In this document: positions 1 to 8,499 of the stretch, one piece after another | Layout: each line of letters starts with the position of its first letter | How positions within the stretch are numbered: the first letter of the stretch is position 1 | Assembly (NCBI RefSeq): GCF_028736155.1 | Contig: NZ_CP117879.1 | Location: 2,294,001 to 2,358,000 of the forward strand | Source of the DNA: Flavobacterium sp. KACC 22763 | GTDB lineage: Bacteria > Bacteroidota > Bacteroidia > Flavobacteriales > Flavobacteriaceae | Direction of reading: 5' to 3' | Length of the DNA: 64,000 nucleotides | Translations under genes and position numbers: made by a program | The notes under the pieces: generated by a model | What the model saw: the letters and a program-made list of their open reading frames with translations, nothing else | Told to the model about the DNA's origin: nothing | The model's database searches: none

Positions 1-238
1 CAAAAGAATTTTCGATAATAACAAAAAAAACAATTATCCCTAGGCTTCTTATCAGCCAGGGAAAAAAATCATCTTCGAAATTAATATTGATTAAATCAGA
101 AAAAATAAGAAGTAATAAAATCAATATTGAAACAAAAATAATATGTTGTTTAAACAAATGTTCAAAATACATCTTGTTTATTTTTCTTATTTCAGAAAAA
201 TTTAGCGGAAACTCTAAAGAAAAATTTGTGGTATTCAT
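1..238 (-). CDS. Truncated membrane protein, N-terminal part only
   Basis: An ATG at 236-238 on the minus strand opens a frame that stays free of stops for 79 codons to the window edge, so only the amino end is visible. The translation has a polar stretch of about 30 residues, then two strongly hydrophobic segments separated by an acidic patch (INFEDDFFPW), which suggests an inner-membrane protein. No family could be recognised from this fragment. It is transcribed divergently from the histidine kinase at 571, with a 332-bp spacer. The start codon and membrane character are read directly from the sequence; nothing can be said about function. Confidence 0.55.
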   Translation of the reverse strand, partial: MNTTNFSLEFPLNFSEIRKINKMYFEHLFKQHIIFVSILILLLLIFSDLININFEDDFFPWLIRSLGIIVFFVIIENSF

Positions 239-570
239 GGTTTAGTCTCGGATTAATCTGAATACAAAATTATCTTTAAGATTTCCTATACTGTAGACCT
301 TAAAGTTTTTAAACTATCATAATAAGACTTTTTAAATATTGCTTTGCAACGTTCTATTTTGGAATAAACAAAAAGTACGATTTTTTATATAAAAATTTAA
401 TATTAAAAACAGCTACTAAAAGACAAAAAAGCAATAAAATAAGACACAAAAAATAGCTTTATTTAGTTTATTTTCAAATAGTTACCATAAGACAAAGTTT
501 TATTTTGAGGTTTAAATTATTTAGCTACTTTTGAAATTAATTTATTTTTTTTTGAGAATAATTTCCTACA
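239..570. other. Divergent intergenic region, 332 bp
   Basis: This very AT-rich spacer separates a minus-strand membrane protein from the plus-strand kinase. It contains the likely kinase promoter at 504-533. No other gene, RNA or strong inverted repeat was seen in it. Confidence 0.6.
504..533 (+). promoter_or_regulatory. Predicted Bacteroidota promoter of the kinase operon
   Basis: TTTG at 504-507 and TACTTTTG at 526-533 are separated by 18 bp, close to the Bacteroidota -33/-7 consensus TTTG-N19-TAnnTTTG. The predicted transcript would start about 30 nt before the ATG at 571. No sigma-54 type GG-N10-GC element was noticed here. Confidence 0.5.
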
Positions 571-1662
571 ATGCAGCCACACTCAACAGAAGAGGATTTA
601 AGAGAAAAAATAAAAGAACTTAGCTGTCTTTATACTATCTCGAAAATTATCTCCAAATCGAATTCGATAAATATCCAGACTCTTTACGATATCATTATTA
701 GCGTAAAAAGTGCATGGCGCTACTGTACAGACAATGTGGTAGAACTCCACATAAAAGATTATCATTTATCTACATCTGAACAAATGGAACCCACCATCTT
801 TCAGTCTAGTATCATAATAGTAAACAAAATATATTATGGACACATTAAGGTACACTATCCATCAAAAAAATACAATTTGAGCGATTTTACTGAAGATGAA
901 CAGTTGCTTTTGGATACTATTGCGATAGAAATTGGAAATTATGTTGAAAAATATCAAACCTTAGAAAGAAAAGCAGCACTGAGACGAACTGTTGAACGCA
1001 TGGAGCGACTTTCTTTACTAGGAGAAATGACTGCTGGGATTGCTCATGAGCTAAATACACCTTTGGGCAATATTTTGGGTTTTGCTGAACTGATAAAGGA
1101 ACAAAATTCAGATCCGGAAATTAGTGCTGATATCTCTATTATAATCAATTCAGTCATCTATTCCCGTGAAATTGTTAAAAAACTCATGTTCTTTTCGTGC
1201 GAAATTCCTCAAAAATTAGAACTGCAAGAACTGAAACCTATTATTGTTTTTGCTTTATCATTTTTGAAATCTAATTTTCAAAAAAAAGCAATAAGACATG
1301 AATTATTTTTCAAAGATGATACTATTATGGCAAGAGTAGATTCTGTTCAAATTACCCAAGTCTTATTTAATCTGCTTATAAACGCCATATATGCTTCTCC
1401 AGAAAAAAGCACTATTAAAATAATAATCGATCATGATAAAACCAATTTATATTTGAGAATTGAAGACAACGGAACAGGGGTCCCAGATTCTATAAAAGAA
1501 AAAATATTTGAACCCTTCTTTTCAACCAAGCCTGTCAATTATGGATGCGGACTTGGTTTAAGCGTGGTACACGGAATAATTAAGAATCACAACGGAGAAA
1601 TTATACTTCAAGATAATTTTCCGACCGGATCGATTTTTACTGTTCGAATTCCTTTATCATAA
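571..1662 (+). CDS. Soluble two-component sensor histidine kinase, GAF-like input domain
   Basis: A 363-residue kinase with no signal peptide or membrane helix, so it should sense a cytoplasmic signal. Residues about 10-130 resemble a GAF-type input domain, followed by a short coiled linker (about 130-150). The HisKA dimerisation region carries the motif AHELNTP with the phosphoacceptor His159. The HATPase domain fills the C-terminal half, with the N box (NLLINAIYAS), the G1 box (EDNGTGVPD), the F box (FEPFFSTK) and the G2 region (GCGLGLSVV) all present. The response regulator gene begins 6 bp after the stop, so the two form an operon and presumably a cognate pair. The domain calls are firm; the signal is unknown. 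Confidence 0.9.
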   Translation: MQPHSTEEDLREKIKELSCLYTISKIISKSNSINIQTLYDIIISVKSAWRYCTDNVVELHIKDYHLSTSEQMEPTIFQSSIIIVNKIYYGHIKVHYPSKKYNLSDFTEDEQLLLDTIAIEIGNYVEKYQTLERKAALRRTVERMERLSLLGEMTAGIAHELNTPLGNILGFAELIKEQNSDPEISADISIIINSVIYSREIVKKLMFFSCEIPQKLELQELKPIIVFALSFLKSNFQKKAIRHELFFKDDTIMARVDSVQITQVLFNLLINAIYASPEKSTIKIIIDHDKTNLYLRIEDNGTGVPDSIKEKIFEPFFSTKPVNYGCGLGLSVVHGIIKNHNGEIILQDNFPTGSIFTVRIPLS

Positions 1663-1668
1663 AATAAC

Positions 1669-2997
1669 ATGACTTTTAAAAAAGAAAATATCTTGGTTGT
1701 CGATGACAATAATGACATGCTGGACTTGATTCAAAGACAACTAAAATCTTTCAATTACCGCACTTATAAGGCATCTTCTGTAAATGAAGCCATAGATGTC
1801 TTAAAGAATTCAGAGATAGATTTACTAATAAGCGACTTAAATATGCCAAATATTAATGGCATTGAACTGTTAAAATACGCTGAAGAACATTTTCCCGCAA
1901 TACCAAAACTTGTCATATCAGGCATTCCATCTGTCTACAATATTGTCAATGCAATGAAATCTGGAGCTTTAGATTATTTAACAAAGCCATTTACTAGTGA
2001 AGAACTTCATAAAGCAATTTTAGAGTCACTGAACAAAAAAATGCTTGCTTCCAGAACTTCAACCGATTTTCATCATCGTAATAATGAAAAATCATATGGA
2101 GATTTAACTGGAAAATCAATTCAGTTTAAAGAATTAGTTGAAACAATCGAACGTATTAAAGATACTAAAGCAACTGTTCTTATAGAAGGCGAAAGCGGCA
2201 CAGGAAAAGAATTGATTGCAAGGGCTATTCATTTTACAAGCAAACTTAGAGATAAACCTTTTATTGCTGTAAACTGCGGAAGCATACCCGAAAACTTAAT
2301 AGAATCTGAATTGTTTGGTCATATTAAAGGCTCATTTACAGGTGCAACAGAAAATAGAATAGGCTTGTTTCAGTCTGCTTCTGGCGGTACAATTTTTTTA
2401 GATGAAATTGGAGATGCTCCTATGTCTTTGCAAGTAAAACTTTTACGTGTTATTCAAGAAAAAGAAATTGTACGAGTTGGAGCAGCAAAATCTGAAAAAG
2501 TTGATGTTAGAATTATATCTGCCACAAATAGCAATTTGGAAGAGCAAGTTCTAAAAGGTTCATTTAGAGAAGATCTGTTTTATAGAATAAATGTTATTAC
2601 CATAAAAACTACACCGCTTCGAGATCGCAAAGAAGATTTGCAGACCTTAATAAATGTTTTTATTGAGAAATATTCACTCGAATACAACAAAACCAACATT
2701 CAAATAAATGATAAAGCAATTGAAGTATTACAAAGATACAACTGGCCAGGAAATATTAGAGAGCTTGAAAATGTAATTCACAGATTGGTTATTATGAGTG
2801 ATGATAGCATTACTTTAGACCATATTCCAGAAAATTTAAAATATCATATTCCTTCATCTGATACTATTTTCAAATCTTTAAAAGAATATGAAAAAGAGCA
2901 AATTATAAAAGTCTTAAATGCTGTAAACAATAACAAAACAAAAGCAGCACAAATACTGCAAATTGACAGAAAGACTTTAAATCAAAAAATTCAGTAA
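1669..2997 (+). CDS. NtrC-family sigma-54-dependent response regulator
   Basis: A 442-residue protein of three parts. Residues 1-120 are a receiver domain with acidic residues VDD, phosphoacceptor Asp56 (SDLNMP) and Lys106 (TKPF). Residues about 143-375 are an AAA+ ATPase with Walker A GESGTGKE (174-181), a sigma-54 contact loop written GSFTGA (221-226; the usual form is GAFTGA) and Walker B TIFLDEIGD. The last 40 residues form a Fis-type helix-turn-helix ending KAAQILQIDRKTLNQKI. It is co-transcribed with the kinase just upstream. It should activate sigma-54 promoters when phosphorylated. Targets are not evident in this window. Confidence 0.93.
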   Translation: MTFKKENILVVDDNNDMLDLIQRQLKSFNYRTYKASSVNEAIDVLKNSEIDLLISDLNMPNINGIELLKYAEEHFPAIPKLVISGIPSVYNIVNAMKSGALDYLTKPFTSEELHKAILESLNKKMLASRTSTDFHHRNNEKSYGDLTGKSIQFKELVETIERIKDTKATVLIEGESGTGKELIARAIHFTSKLRDKPFIAVNCGSIPENLIESELFGHIKGSFTGATENRIGLFQSASGGTIFLDEIGDAPMSLQVKLLRVIQEKEIVRVGAAKSEKVDVRIISATNSNLEEQVLKGSFREDLFYRINVITIKTTPLRDRKEDLQTLINVFIEKYSLEYNKTNIQINDKAIEVLQRYNWPGNIRELENVIHRLVIMSDDSITLDHIPENLKYHIPSSDTIFKSLKEYEKEQIIKVLNAVNNNKTKAAQILQIDRKTLNQKIQ

Positions 2998-3479
2998 AAA
3001 CGGGTAGATATTCCCCTATCTGTCCACAATTTACCTATACTATTTGTATATTCCAAATGAGACCCGGATACAATAAGCTGATTTACAAATTAATATAAAA
3101 AAAGGCATATGTTTTGCCTTTAAAAGTCAAAAAAGTATTAAAATAAATCAAATTCATTATTAAAATGATCAAGCTGAAACATAAAAAAAGCCCAATTACG
3201 ATTGCACCTATAAATTACGCAAAAAAATTACGGTTTCTCCTTAATCTCAAATTCTAATCTTACTTCTAGATTATTCCTAAAAAATATATTTAAAATATTT
3301 TCATTACAAAACCCCAAACAAATCTACCCTAATACTAGTCTATTTCTAAGTTTTGTCGCATTACTTGGCGATATAAGTTATCAACAATTAGCACCTTGCT
3401 AATTATCAATAACTTATAAAACAAAAAATGCATTTATTTTCTTAAAAAACTTAACTTTATAACACAAATCCACATTTCC
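2998..3479. other. Intergenic region, 482 bp, with a palindrome and a minus-strand hairpin
   Basis: No convincing open frame lies between the response regulator and the first AraC gene. A small hairpin, AAAGGCA/TGCCTTT at 3101-3107 and 3115-3121, is followed by a T tract only when read on the minus strand. A TAGATTTG element (minus strand, 3319-3326) could be a -7 box pointing toward that hairpin. A 45-bp imperfect palindrome sits at 3373-3417, listed separately. Confidence 0.4.
3373..3417. promoter_or_regulatory. Imperfect 20-bp inverted repeat upstream of the AraC pair
   Basis: Arms at 3373-3392 and 3398-3417 (outer part ATAAGTTAT/ATAACTTAT, inner part AATTAGC/GCTAATT) match at 17 of 20 positions around a 5-nt centre, ACCTT. 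It lies 62 bp before the ATG of the first AraC gene. It may be an operator for these regulators or a structured leader. No T tract follows on either strand, so a terminator is unlikely. Confidence 0.5.
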
Positions 3480-4460
3480 ATGAAAATAATTAAACATTAT
3501 TATGACGCAAATCTTTCCTGGGTAGAGCATTACGCTGCACAAATTGGAGGAAAAATTGAAGGAAATTTTATCATACTGCCTGAAGACTCCCAAACAGGAA
3601 TTCGTTATTTTTTAGACTGCGGAAATGGTATTTTCGCCTATTATATAAATGTAGAATATAAAAGGAATTTCCAGTTAATACAGCAGAATCTCAATCAGGA
3701 TTTTATTGGTTTCTATTACAATCTCACAGAAGGTGAAGCTACAGTAAGCACGGATTTTATCGTTTACAATGTCGGCAGATGGAACTATAATTTAGCGGTC
3801 ATCGACGGATCTTTAGATTCGGAATATAATGTAACAAAAGGAAGCAAAACTTTTGCTTTATGCATTTTTATTAAAAAAAGCATGTTAAAAGCCTTTACTG
3901 AGAAAAACAATATAGTTATTCAGAATATTGATGCGGTACTTGATCCAAAAGAAAATACCATAATTCGTTTTGACAGAATGAGTAGCGATAGCTTTCATAT
4001 ATTAAATGATCTAAGGAAATTAGAAGTCGGTGGAGCCATTTTCGATCTGCATTTAAAAGGCACTGTACACTTATTAATTTCAAACTATCTAAAAAAATTA
4101 GCTACTAGAAAAATCATTATCCACACGGTTAACAAAAAAGACTTAGATCGAATTATTTCGATTCAAATGTATTTAATTGAGCATATTAAAGATCATTTTC
4201 CTAGTATCACACAAATGGCTAAGATGTCTAATATGTCAGAATCTAAATTCAAAACCTTATTTAAAAAAATAACAGGAGATACAGCAAATGTTTTCTTCAT
4301 GGAAAATAAATTATTACTAGCTAAAGAGCTTCTTGAAAATAAACAATTGACTATTTCTCAAATTTCAGATGAACTAAACTTTACCAACAATTCTTATTTC
4401 GCATCAAAATTTAAAGAACATTTTGGATTATCTCCTAAAGCCTTTTATAAGCAATTGTAA
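3480..4460 (+). CDS. AraC-family transcriptional regulator, first of a tandem pair
   Basis: A 326-residue regulator. The C-terminal 100 residues form the double helix-turn-helix of the AraC family: first helix set PSITQMAKMSNMSESKFKTLFKKITG, second set TISQISDELNFTNNSYFASKFKEHFGLSPKAFY, ending in the conserved FGLSPKAF signature. The N-terminal 200 residues look like a divergent effector-binding beta-barrel and share an opening pattern (lysine, HYY, then a tryptophan about ten residues on) with the next gene. No signal peptide or membrane segment is present, so it is cytoplasmic. The ATG at 3480 is the only good start. The paralogue at 4497 begins 36 bp downstream, so both are probably on one transcript. 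The ligand is unknown. Confidence 0.88.
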   Translation: MKIIKHYYDANLSWVEHYAAQIGGKIEGNFIILPEDSQTGIRYFLDCGNGIFAYYINVEYKRNFQLIQQNLNQDFIGFYYNLTEGEATVSTDFIVYNVGRWNYNLAVIDGSLDSEYNVTKGSKTFALCIFIKKSMLKAFTEKNNIVIQNIDAVLDPKENTIIRFDRMSSDSFHILNDLRKLEVGGAIFDLHLKGTVHLLISNYLKKLATRKIIIHTVNKKDLDRIISIQMYLIEHIKDHFPSITQMAKMSNMSESKFKTLFKKITGDTANVFFMENKLLLAKELLENKQLTISQISDELNFTNNSYFASKFKEHFGLSPKAFYKQL

Positions 4461-4496
4461 GGCAAGTATAAATAAACTATTAGAAAAGATAAGTCT

Positions 4497-5489
4497 ATGA
4501 GAAAAGTTACGCATTATTACAGTTTAACGCCAGAATGGCAATATGATGTAGTGAAACAATTAAATACAGAGCTAATAGACGATAAACTTATCGTTGTACC
4601 CGATGATATAGGAAAAGGCTTTTTTTATTTTTCTCCGGTAATGGACGGTATTTCTGTTGTTTATGCTGAATTAACAACAAATACACCTTTCAAATTAGTA
4701 AGACAAAAATCTGAAAACGAATTGTATATTTTTCATTTTGATTTAAGTGAACATATCAATCTCATCAAAATTAATGATATTAATTACCAAATTGGAGCTT
4801 TTAATCAATTGGATTTAGCAATTTTCGATAACCAATTTGAGAGCACATTTAAGCCTTCAGTTAATGAAAAAACGATTGCTTTAAGAATACTTCTTGACAA
4901 AAAATTACTTCACGATTTTATTCAAAAATTTAAAGAAAAAGAGAACGCTTTAAACTTAAATGAAAACAATAAAAAAGTATTTTATCACTACGGAAATATT
5001 GATAGCAATAGTATACTTCTAATCAAATCTTTGCAAAACAAATCTATTAACGACCTTTCTTTTGATTCGTTTCTAAAAGGGATTTCATTAAAAGTACTTG
5101 GCAATTTTTTTAATAAATTTTATGATTCGAACGAATCGGGCACAGAACTTACCGAAGTTGAAAATGAATTTATAGAGAAAACCAAAGATTATCTGACGAA
5201 TAATTTGTACGGCCCTTTTCCTTCTTTAACCTTTCTTGCAAGTATGGCAGGAATGTCAGCGTCGAAATATAAAACTTTGTTTAAAAAACGCTTTAACAAC
5301 ACGCCAAAAAATTTGTTCATAGAAGAAAAAATTAAACTTGCACAAAAGCTTTTAAAAAGTGGCCAATATACAACCTTGTCTGAAGTTATGTATGAATTGA
5401 ATTATACTAAACTAAATTATTTTACTTCAAAATATTACGAACTGTTAAACAGAAAACCCTCAGATGATTTTATAAAACGGTTTCGCTAA
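4497..5489 (+). CDS. AraC-family transcriptional regulator, second of a tandem pair
   Basis: A 330-residue paralogue of the preceding gene. Both N-terminal domains begin with the HYY pattern and have similar predicted barrel spacing. The C-terminal AraC helix-turn-helix is recognisable (PSLTFLASMAGMSASKYKTLFKKRF), but the final recognition region is degenerate: the usual FGxSPKxF signature is replaced by LNRKPSDDF. That could mean altered DNA specificity, or a partner-modulating role with the first copy. The gene ends 22 bp before a hairpin shared with the convergent OmpA gene. The family assignment is firm; functional divergence is inference. Confidence 0.85.
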   Translation: MRKVTHYYSLTPEWQYDVVKQLNTELIDDKLIVVPDDIGKGFFYFSPVMDGISVVYAELTTNTPFKLVRQKSENELYIFHFDLSEHINLIKINDINYQIGAFNQLDLAIFDNQFESTFKPSVNEKTIALRILLDKKLLHDFIQKFKEKENALNLNENNKKVFYHYGNIDSNSILLIKSLQNKSINDLSFDSFLKGISLKVLGNFFNKFYDSNESGTELTEVENEFIEKTKDYLTNNLYGPFPSLTFLASMAGMSASKYKTLFKKRFNNTPKNLFIEEKIKLAQKLLKSGQYTTLSEVMYELNYTKLNYFTSKYYELLNRKPSDDFIKRFR

Positions 5490-5511
5490 GATAAAATACA
5501 GTTAATAAAAA

Positions 5512-5544
5512 AGCCACTGTCCAATAAAAACATGAACAGTGGCT
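5512..5544 (-). terminator. Rho-independent terminator of the surface-protein trio
   Basis: AGCCACTGT (5512-5520) pairs with ACAGTGGCT (5536-5544), a 9-bp stem. Read on the minus strand it is followed by TTTTTTATT, a proper U tract, 20 bp after the stop of the OmpA gene. The plus strand lacks a T run, so it mainly serves the minus strand. Confidence 0.75.
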
Positions 5545-5564
5545 GAATAAAAGTAAGGTGATTG

Positions 5565-7541
5565 TTATTTAAAACTTATTATAAACTCTGAACGTCTATT
5601 AAGCTCGTGTTCTTTTTCAGAACATGCAACTCCATTTGAACAATGGTTTAATAGGTGTGTTTCTCCAAAGCCTTCTCCATTAATTCTATCTTTTGAAATA
5701 CCAGCTTTTATGATATAATCTACTGTAGCTTTAGCTCTATTTTTAGAAAGCTTCATGTTAAATTCGTCTCTTCCTCTACTGTCTGTATATGAATTTACTT
5801 GTATCGAAATATTTGGACGATCTTTCATTAAGGCTACAACTTTATCTAATTCTTTTTGAGAGGATTGTCTAATATTAAAACCATTAAAATCAAAATAAAT
5901 TGGGCTTAGCTTTAACTTATCTGTCAAATCATCTCCTTCTTTAATTTTTACTTTTTCGCCTTCTACAACAACCTCCATTTCACGGGTTATTTCAAAGCTT
6001 ATTTCTTTTTTCTCAAGAGGTTTAAGCAATTCTGTGTTGATCGTTTTTTCAGCATACTCCTGTTTTGTAAACACTATTTTATAATCCTGATATGGATCTA
6101 GCACAATTTCATAAAATCCTTTACTATCTGTTTTAAGCGTAGCAACGCTTTCGCCTTTTGAATTAAACAACTCGGCATTAAAGTCTGAAACTGGCTGGCC
6201 ATTTTCGGTTATAGTACCAAAAACAGTTGATCTATAATCAAAATCAAAAGTTACAGGTCTGCTTTCTGTAAAACTATAAATATCATCATTACCACTTCTG
6301 TCTGATGAGAAATAACCTTTTTTATTCTCACAATTGAAAGTATAGGCAAAATCATCTGATGCGCTATTTACACCATCCCCTAAGTTTACTACATGGTATT
6401 TTCCGGTGTTATCTTTAATTGCTGCAAATATGTCTAATCCGCCTAGCCCAGGATGTCCATCAGATGCAAAATATAAGATTCCGCAACTGTCCATAAAGGG
6501 GAATGTTTCTCGTCCAGGAGTATTAATCTCTTCTCCTAATTTTACTACATCATTACTAACCAGTTTACCATTCTTTAAATTTACCACATACAGATCAGAG
6601 TTTCCAAAACTATTATTACGATCAGAGACAAAAAATAGTTGTGTTTCATCTGGACTAAGGGCTGGATGTGCAGAAGAAAAACCATCACTGTTAATTGGAT
6701 ATTGTAATTCTTTTACATTTTCCCATTTGCCATTAACATTTTCAGCTGTATAAATTTTCAAATAAGTTGTCCCTTTTTTATCTTCTCCAAGCTTTCCATC
6801 AATGTAATTATTTCTCGTAAAAAACATAGTTTTACCATCTTTGGTAATTGCTGGCGTACTTTGATGGTACTTTGTATTTACATCACCTTTTAACAATACT
6901 GGGTTCTGGAGTCCTCCATCAACTGTTACATCAGCCGAATACAATTTTAAAAATGCTTTTTCGTTCCAACTGTGTTTACGTTTGATAACAATTCCCGTAT
7001 CTTTCGCAGATGCATATATTACCTTGTCTGTACCATAAAAAGCACTTCCAAAATCTGAAAACGGAGTATTAATTTCTACAGGCTTAAAAGTGTAACGGCC
7101 TGACTGCTCTTTAATTGCTTCTATTAGTTTAGATTCGCCCCAGTTTGCGCTAAGATCATTTTTTCCCACATTAGAATAATAGGTTTTCATAACCTTTTCC
7201 GCTTCATTATAGTTTTGCGTATTGTTTAATGCCTGAGCATATCTAAAATAATATTCAGAATCCAGTTTTACTTTAGTTTCTAAAATTTTAGAATAGCATT
7301 TTACTGCTCTAGGGTAATTTCCGTTATAATAGTAACAATCTCCAAGTTTGGTATAAATCTCACGTGTATTAACACCTTTATTAACTTGCTCTTCGTATAA
7401 TTTCGCTGCTTCTATAAAGGCGAATTTATCATAAGCTTTATTTGCTTTTTCTAATCTTTTATCTTGAGCAATAACCCTTCCTGACTGTACTAAACAAATA
7501 CAAAGTAAAACCAACGCTATTTTAATCTTTTTAAATATCAT
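5565..7541 (-). CDS. PorE-like outer-membrane OmpA protein with TPR and PD40 repeats
   Basis: A 658-residue exported protein with a signal peptide (residues about 1-25, ending VIAQ). The domains in order are TPR helices (about 30-130), a PD40/WD40-like beta-propeller (about 150-420, repeats such as ALSPDETQLFFVSDR), a carboxypeptidase-regulatory-like fold (about 440-520), and an OmpA C-terminal peptidoglycan-binding domain (about 545-655, motif YTDSRGRDEFNMKLSKNRA). This order matches PorE of the Porphyromonas type IX secretion system. It lies 21 bp after a PorP/SprF gene, which is after a type B CTD protein, a standard flavobacterial arrangement. It probably anchors the neighbouring outer-membrane complex to peptidoglycan. 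Whether it is core T9SS or one of many accessory paralogues cannot be told. Confidence 0.88.
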   Translation of the reverse strand: MIFKKIKIALVLLCICLVQSGRVIAQDKRLEKANKAYDKFAFIEAAKLYEEQVNKGVNTREIYTKLGDCYYYNGNYPRAVKCYSKILETKVKLDSEYYFRYAQALNNTQNYNEAEKVMKTYYSNVGKNDLSANWGESKLIEAIKEQSGRYTFKPVEINTPFSDFGSAFYGTDKVIYASAKDTGIVIKRKHSWNEKAFLKLYSADVTVDGGLQNPVLLKGDVNTKYHQSTPAITKDGKTMFFTRNNYIDGKLGEDKKGTTYLKIYTAENVNGKWENVKELQYPINSDGFSSAHPALSPDETQLFFVSDRNNSFGNSDLYVVNLKNGKLVSNDVVKLGEEINTPGRETFPFMDSCGILYFASDGHPGLGGLDIFAAIKDNTGKYHVVNLGDGVNSASDDFAYTFNCENKKGYFSSDRSGNDDIYSFTESRPVTFDFDYRSTVFGTITENGQPVSDFNAELFNSKGESVATLKTDSKGFYEIVLDPYQDYKIVFTKQEYAEKTINTELLKPLEKKEISFEITREMEVVVEGEKVKIKEGDDLTDKLKLSPIYFDFNGFNIRQSSQKELDKVVALMKDRPNISIQVNSYTDSRGRDEFNMKLSKNRAKATVDYIIKAGISKDRINGEGFGETHLLNHCSNGVACSEKEHELNRRSEFIISFK

Positions 7542-7562
7542 TTTTATCCTAGTTTATGTTTG

Positions 7563-8480
7563 TTAAAAGAATCTTGGAGTAACAAGTCTATATTTGGTTC
7601 CAGAAAACAGGTCAAAACGAAGAAAAATTTCATGAGATCCTGAATTATAATTTCCAATTTTTTGAGTATCGTAATCATACGCATAGCCGATATTCATTCC
7701 TGGAGAAACTTGAAATCCTGCCATTGCACTAACCGCAGCATCCCATCTATAAGCTGCTCCTAAAGTCAATTTTTCATTAAAGAGAAAGTTTGCAGACAAA
7801 TCAACAGCCAATGGAGCTCCATTAACCATTTTTACCATGGCAGCAGGCTTAAATTTAAGGTTTTCGTTAAGATCAAATACATAACCTCCCATTGCATAAA
7901 AATGCATTTTATGATCGGCTACCGATACTTTAACATCATCAAAAAACTTAGTTTCCAAAATCATTGGTACGGAAACACCAGCGTACCATTTTGATGAGTG
8001 AAAATAAATCCCTGCACCAAAATTTGGAGAAGTTTTCGATATAACACCAGTAAGGTAAGGGTCATACAAATCTTCGATTGATGCTTTAGTATAATCTACC
8101 TGTGAAAAATTTCCCGATCCGCTAATCCCTAAAGAGAGATGAAGATCTGCCGAAAGCTGAATTGGATACGCATAACTTACACTAACTGTAGTTTCTTTAG
8201 TAAATCCGATCTGATCGTTTATAACTGACAATCCAAATCCTTGTCCGCTTTCAGTAATTGGTGCCTCAATAGAAAAATTTGCCGTTTGAGGAGCTCCTTC
8301 TAATCCGACCCATTGGGTTCTATATAGCCCGAAAACACTTGGCAAACCACGAGTTCCGGTATATGCTGGATTTATTGTCAGAGTATTATACATATACTGC
8401 GTATACTGTGACTGCTGCTGCGCGGAGATTTCAAAAAATCCGATAAACAGCATGATTAATAAATATAAAATCTTTTTCAT
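7563..8480 (-). CDS. PorP/SprF-family type IX secretion outer-membrane protein
   Basis: A 305-residue predicted outer-membrane beta-barrel with a signal peptide (residues about 1-20, ending ISAQ). It starts with the family-typical QQSQYTQYMYNTLTINPAYTG and continues with alternating amphipathic strands to an aromatic C-terminus. PorP/SprF proteins partner with adhesins carrying type B sorting domains and help attach or export them. Here the gene lies 19 bp downstream of such an adhesin and 21 bp upstream of the PorE-like gene, so the three form an operon. The family is clear; the partner assignment comes from context. Confidence 0.92.
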   Translation of the reverse strand: MKKILYLLIMLFIGFFEISAQQQSQYTQYMYNTLTINPAYTGTRGLPSVFGLYRTQWVGLEGAPQTANFSIEAPITESGQGFGLSVINDQIGFTKETTVSVSYAYPIQLSADLHLSLGISGSGNFSQVDYTKASIEDLYDPYLTGVISKTSPNFGAGIYFHSSKWYAGVSVPMILETKFFDDVKVSVADHKMHFYAMGGYVFDLNENLKFKPAAMVKMVNGAPLAVDLSANFLFNEKLTLGAAYRWDAAVSAMAGFQVSPGMNIGYAYDYDTQKIGNYNSGSHEIFLRFDLFSGTKYRLVTPRFF

Positions 8481-8499
8481 TTGTTCTAATTTCTTTAAA

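Noticed and set aside
3101..3121. Hairpin considered as the terminator of the NtrC gene
   Set aside because: The T tract follows it only on the minus strand; the plus strand reads TTTAAAAG.
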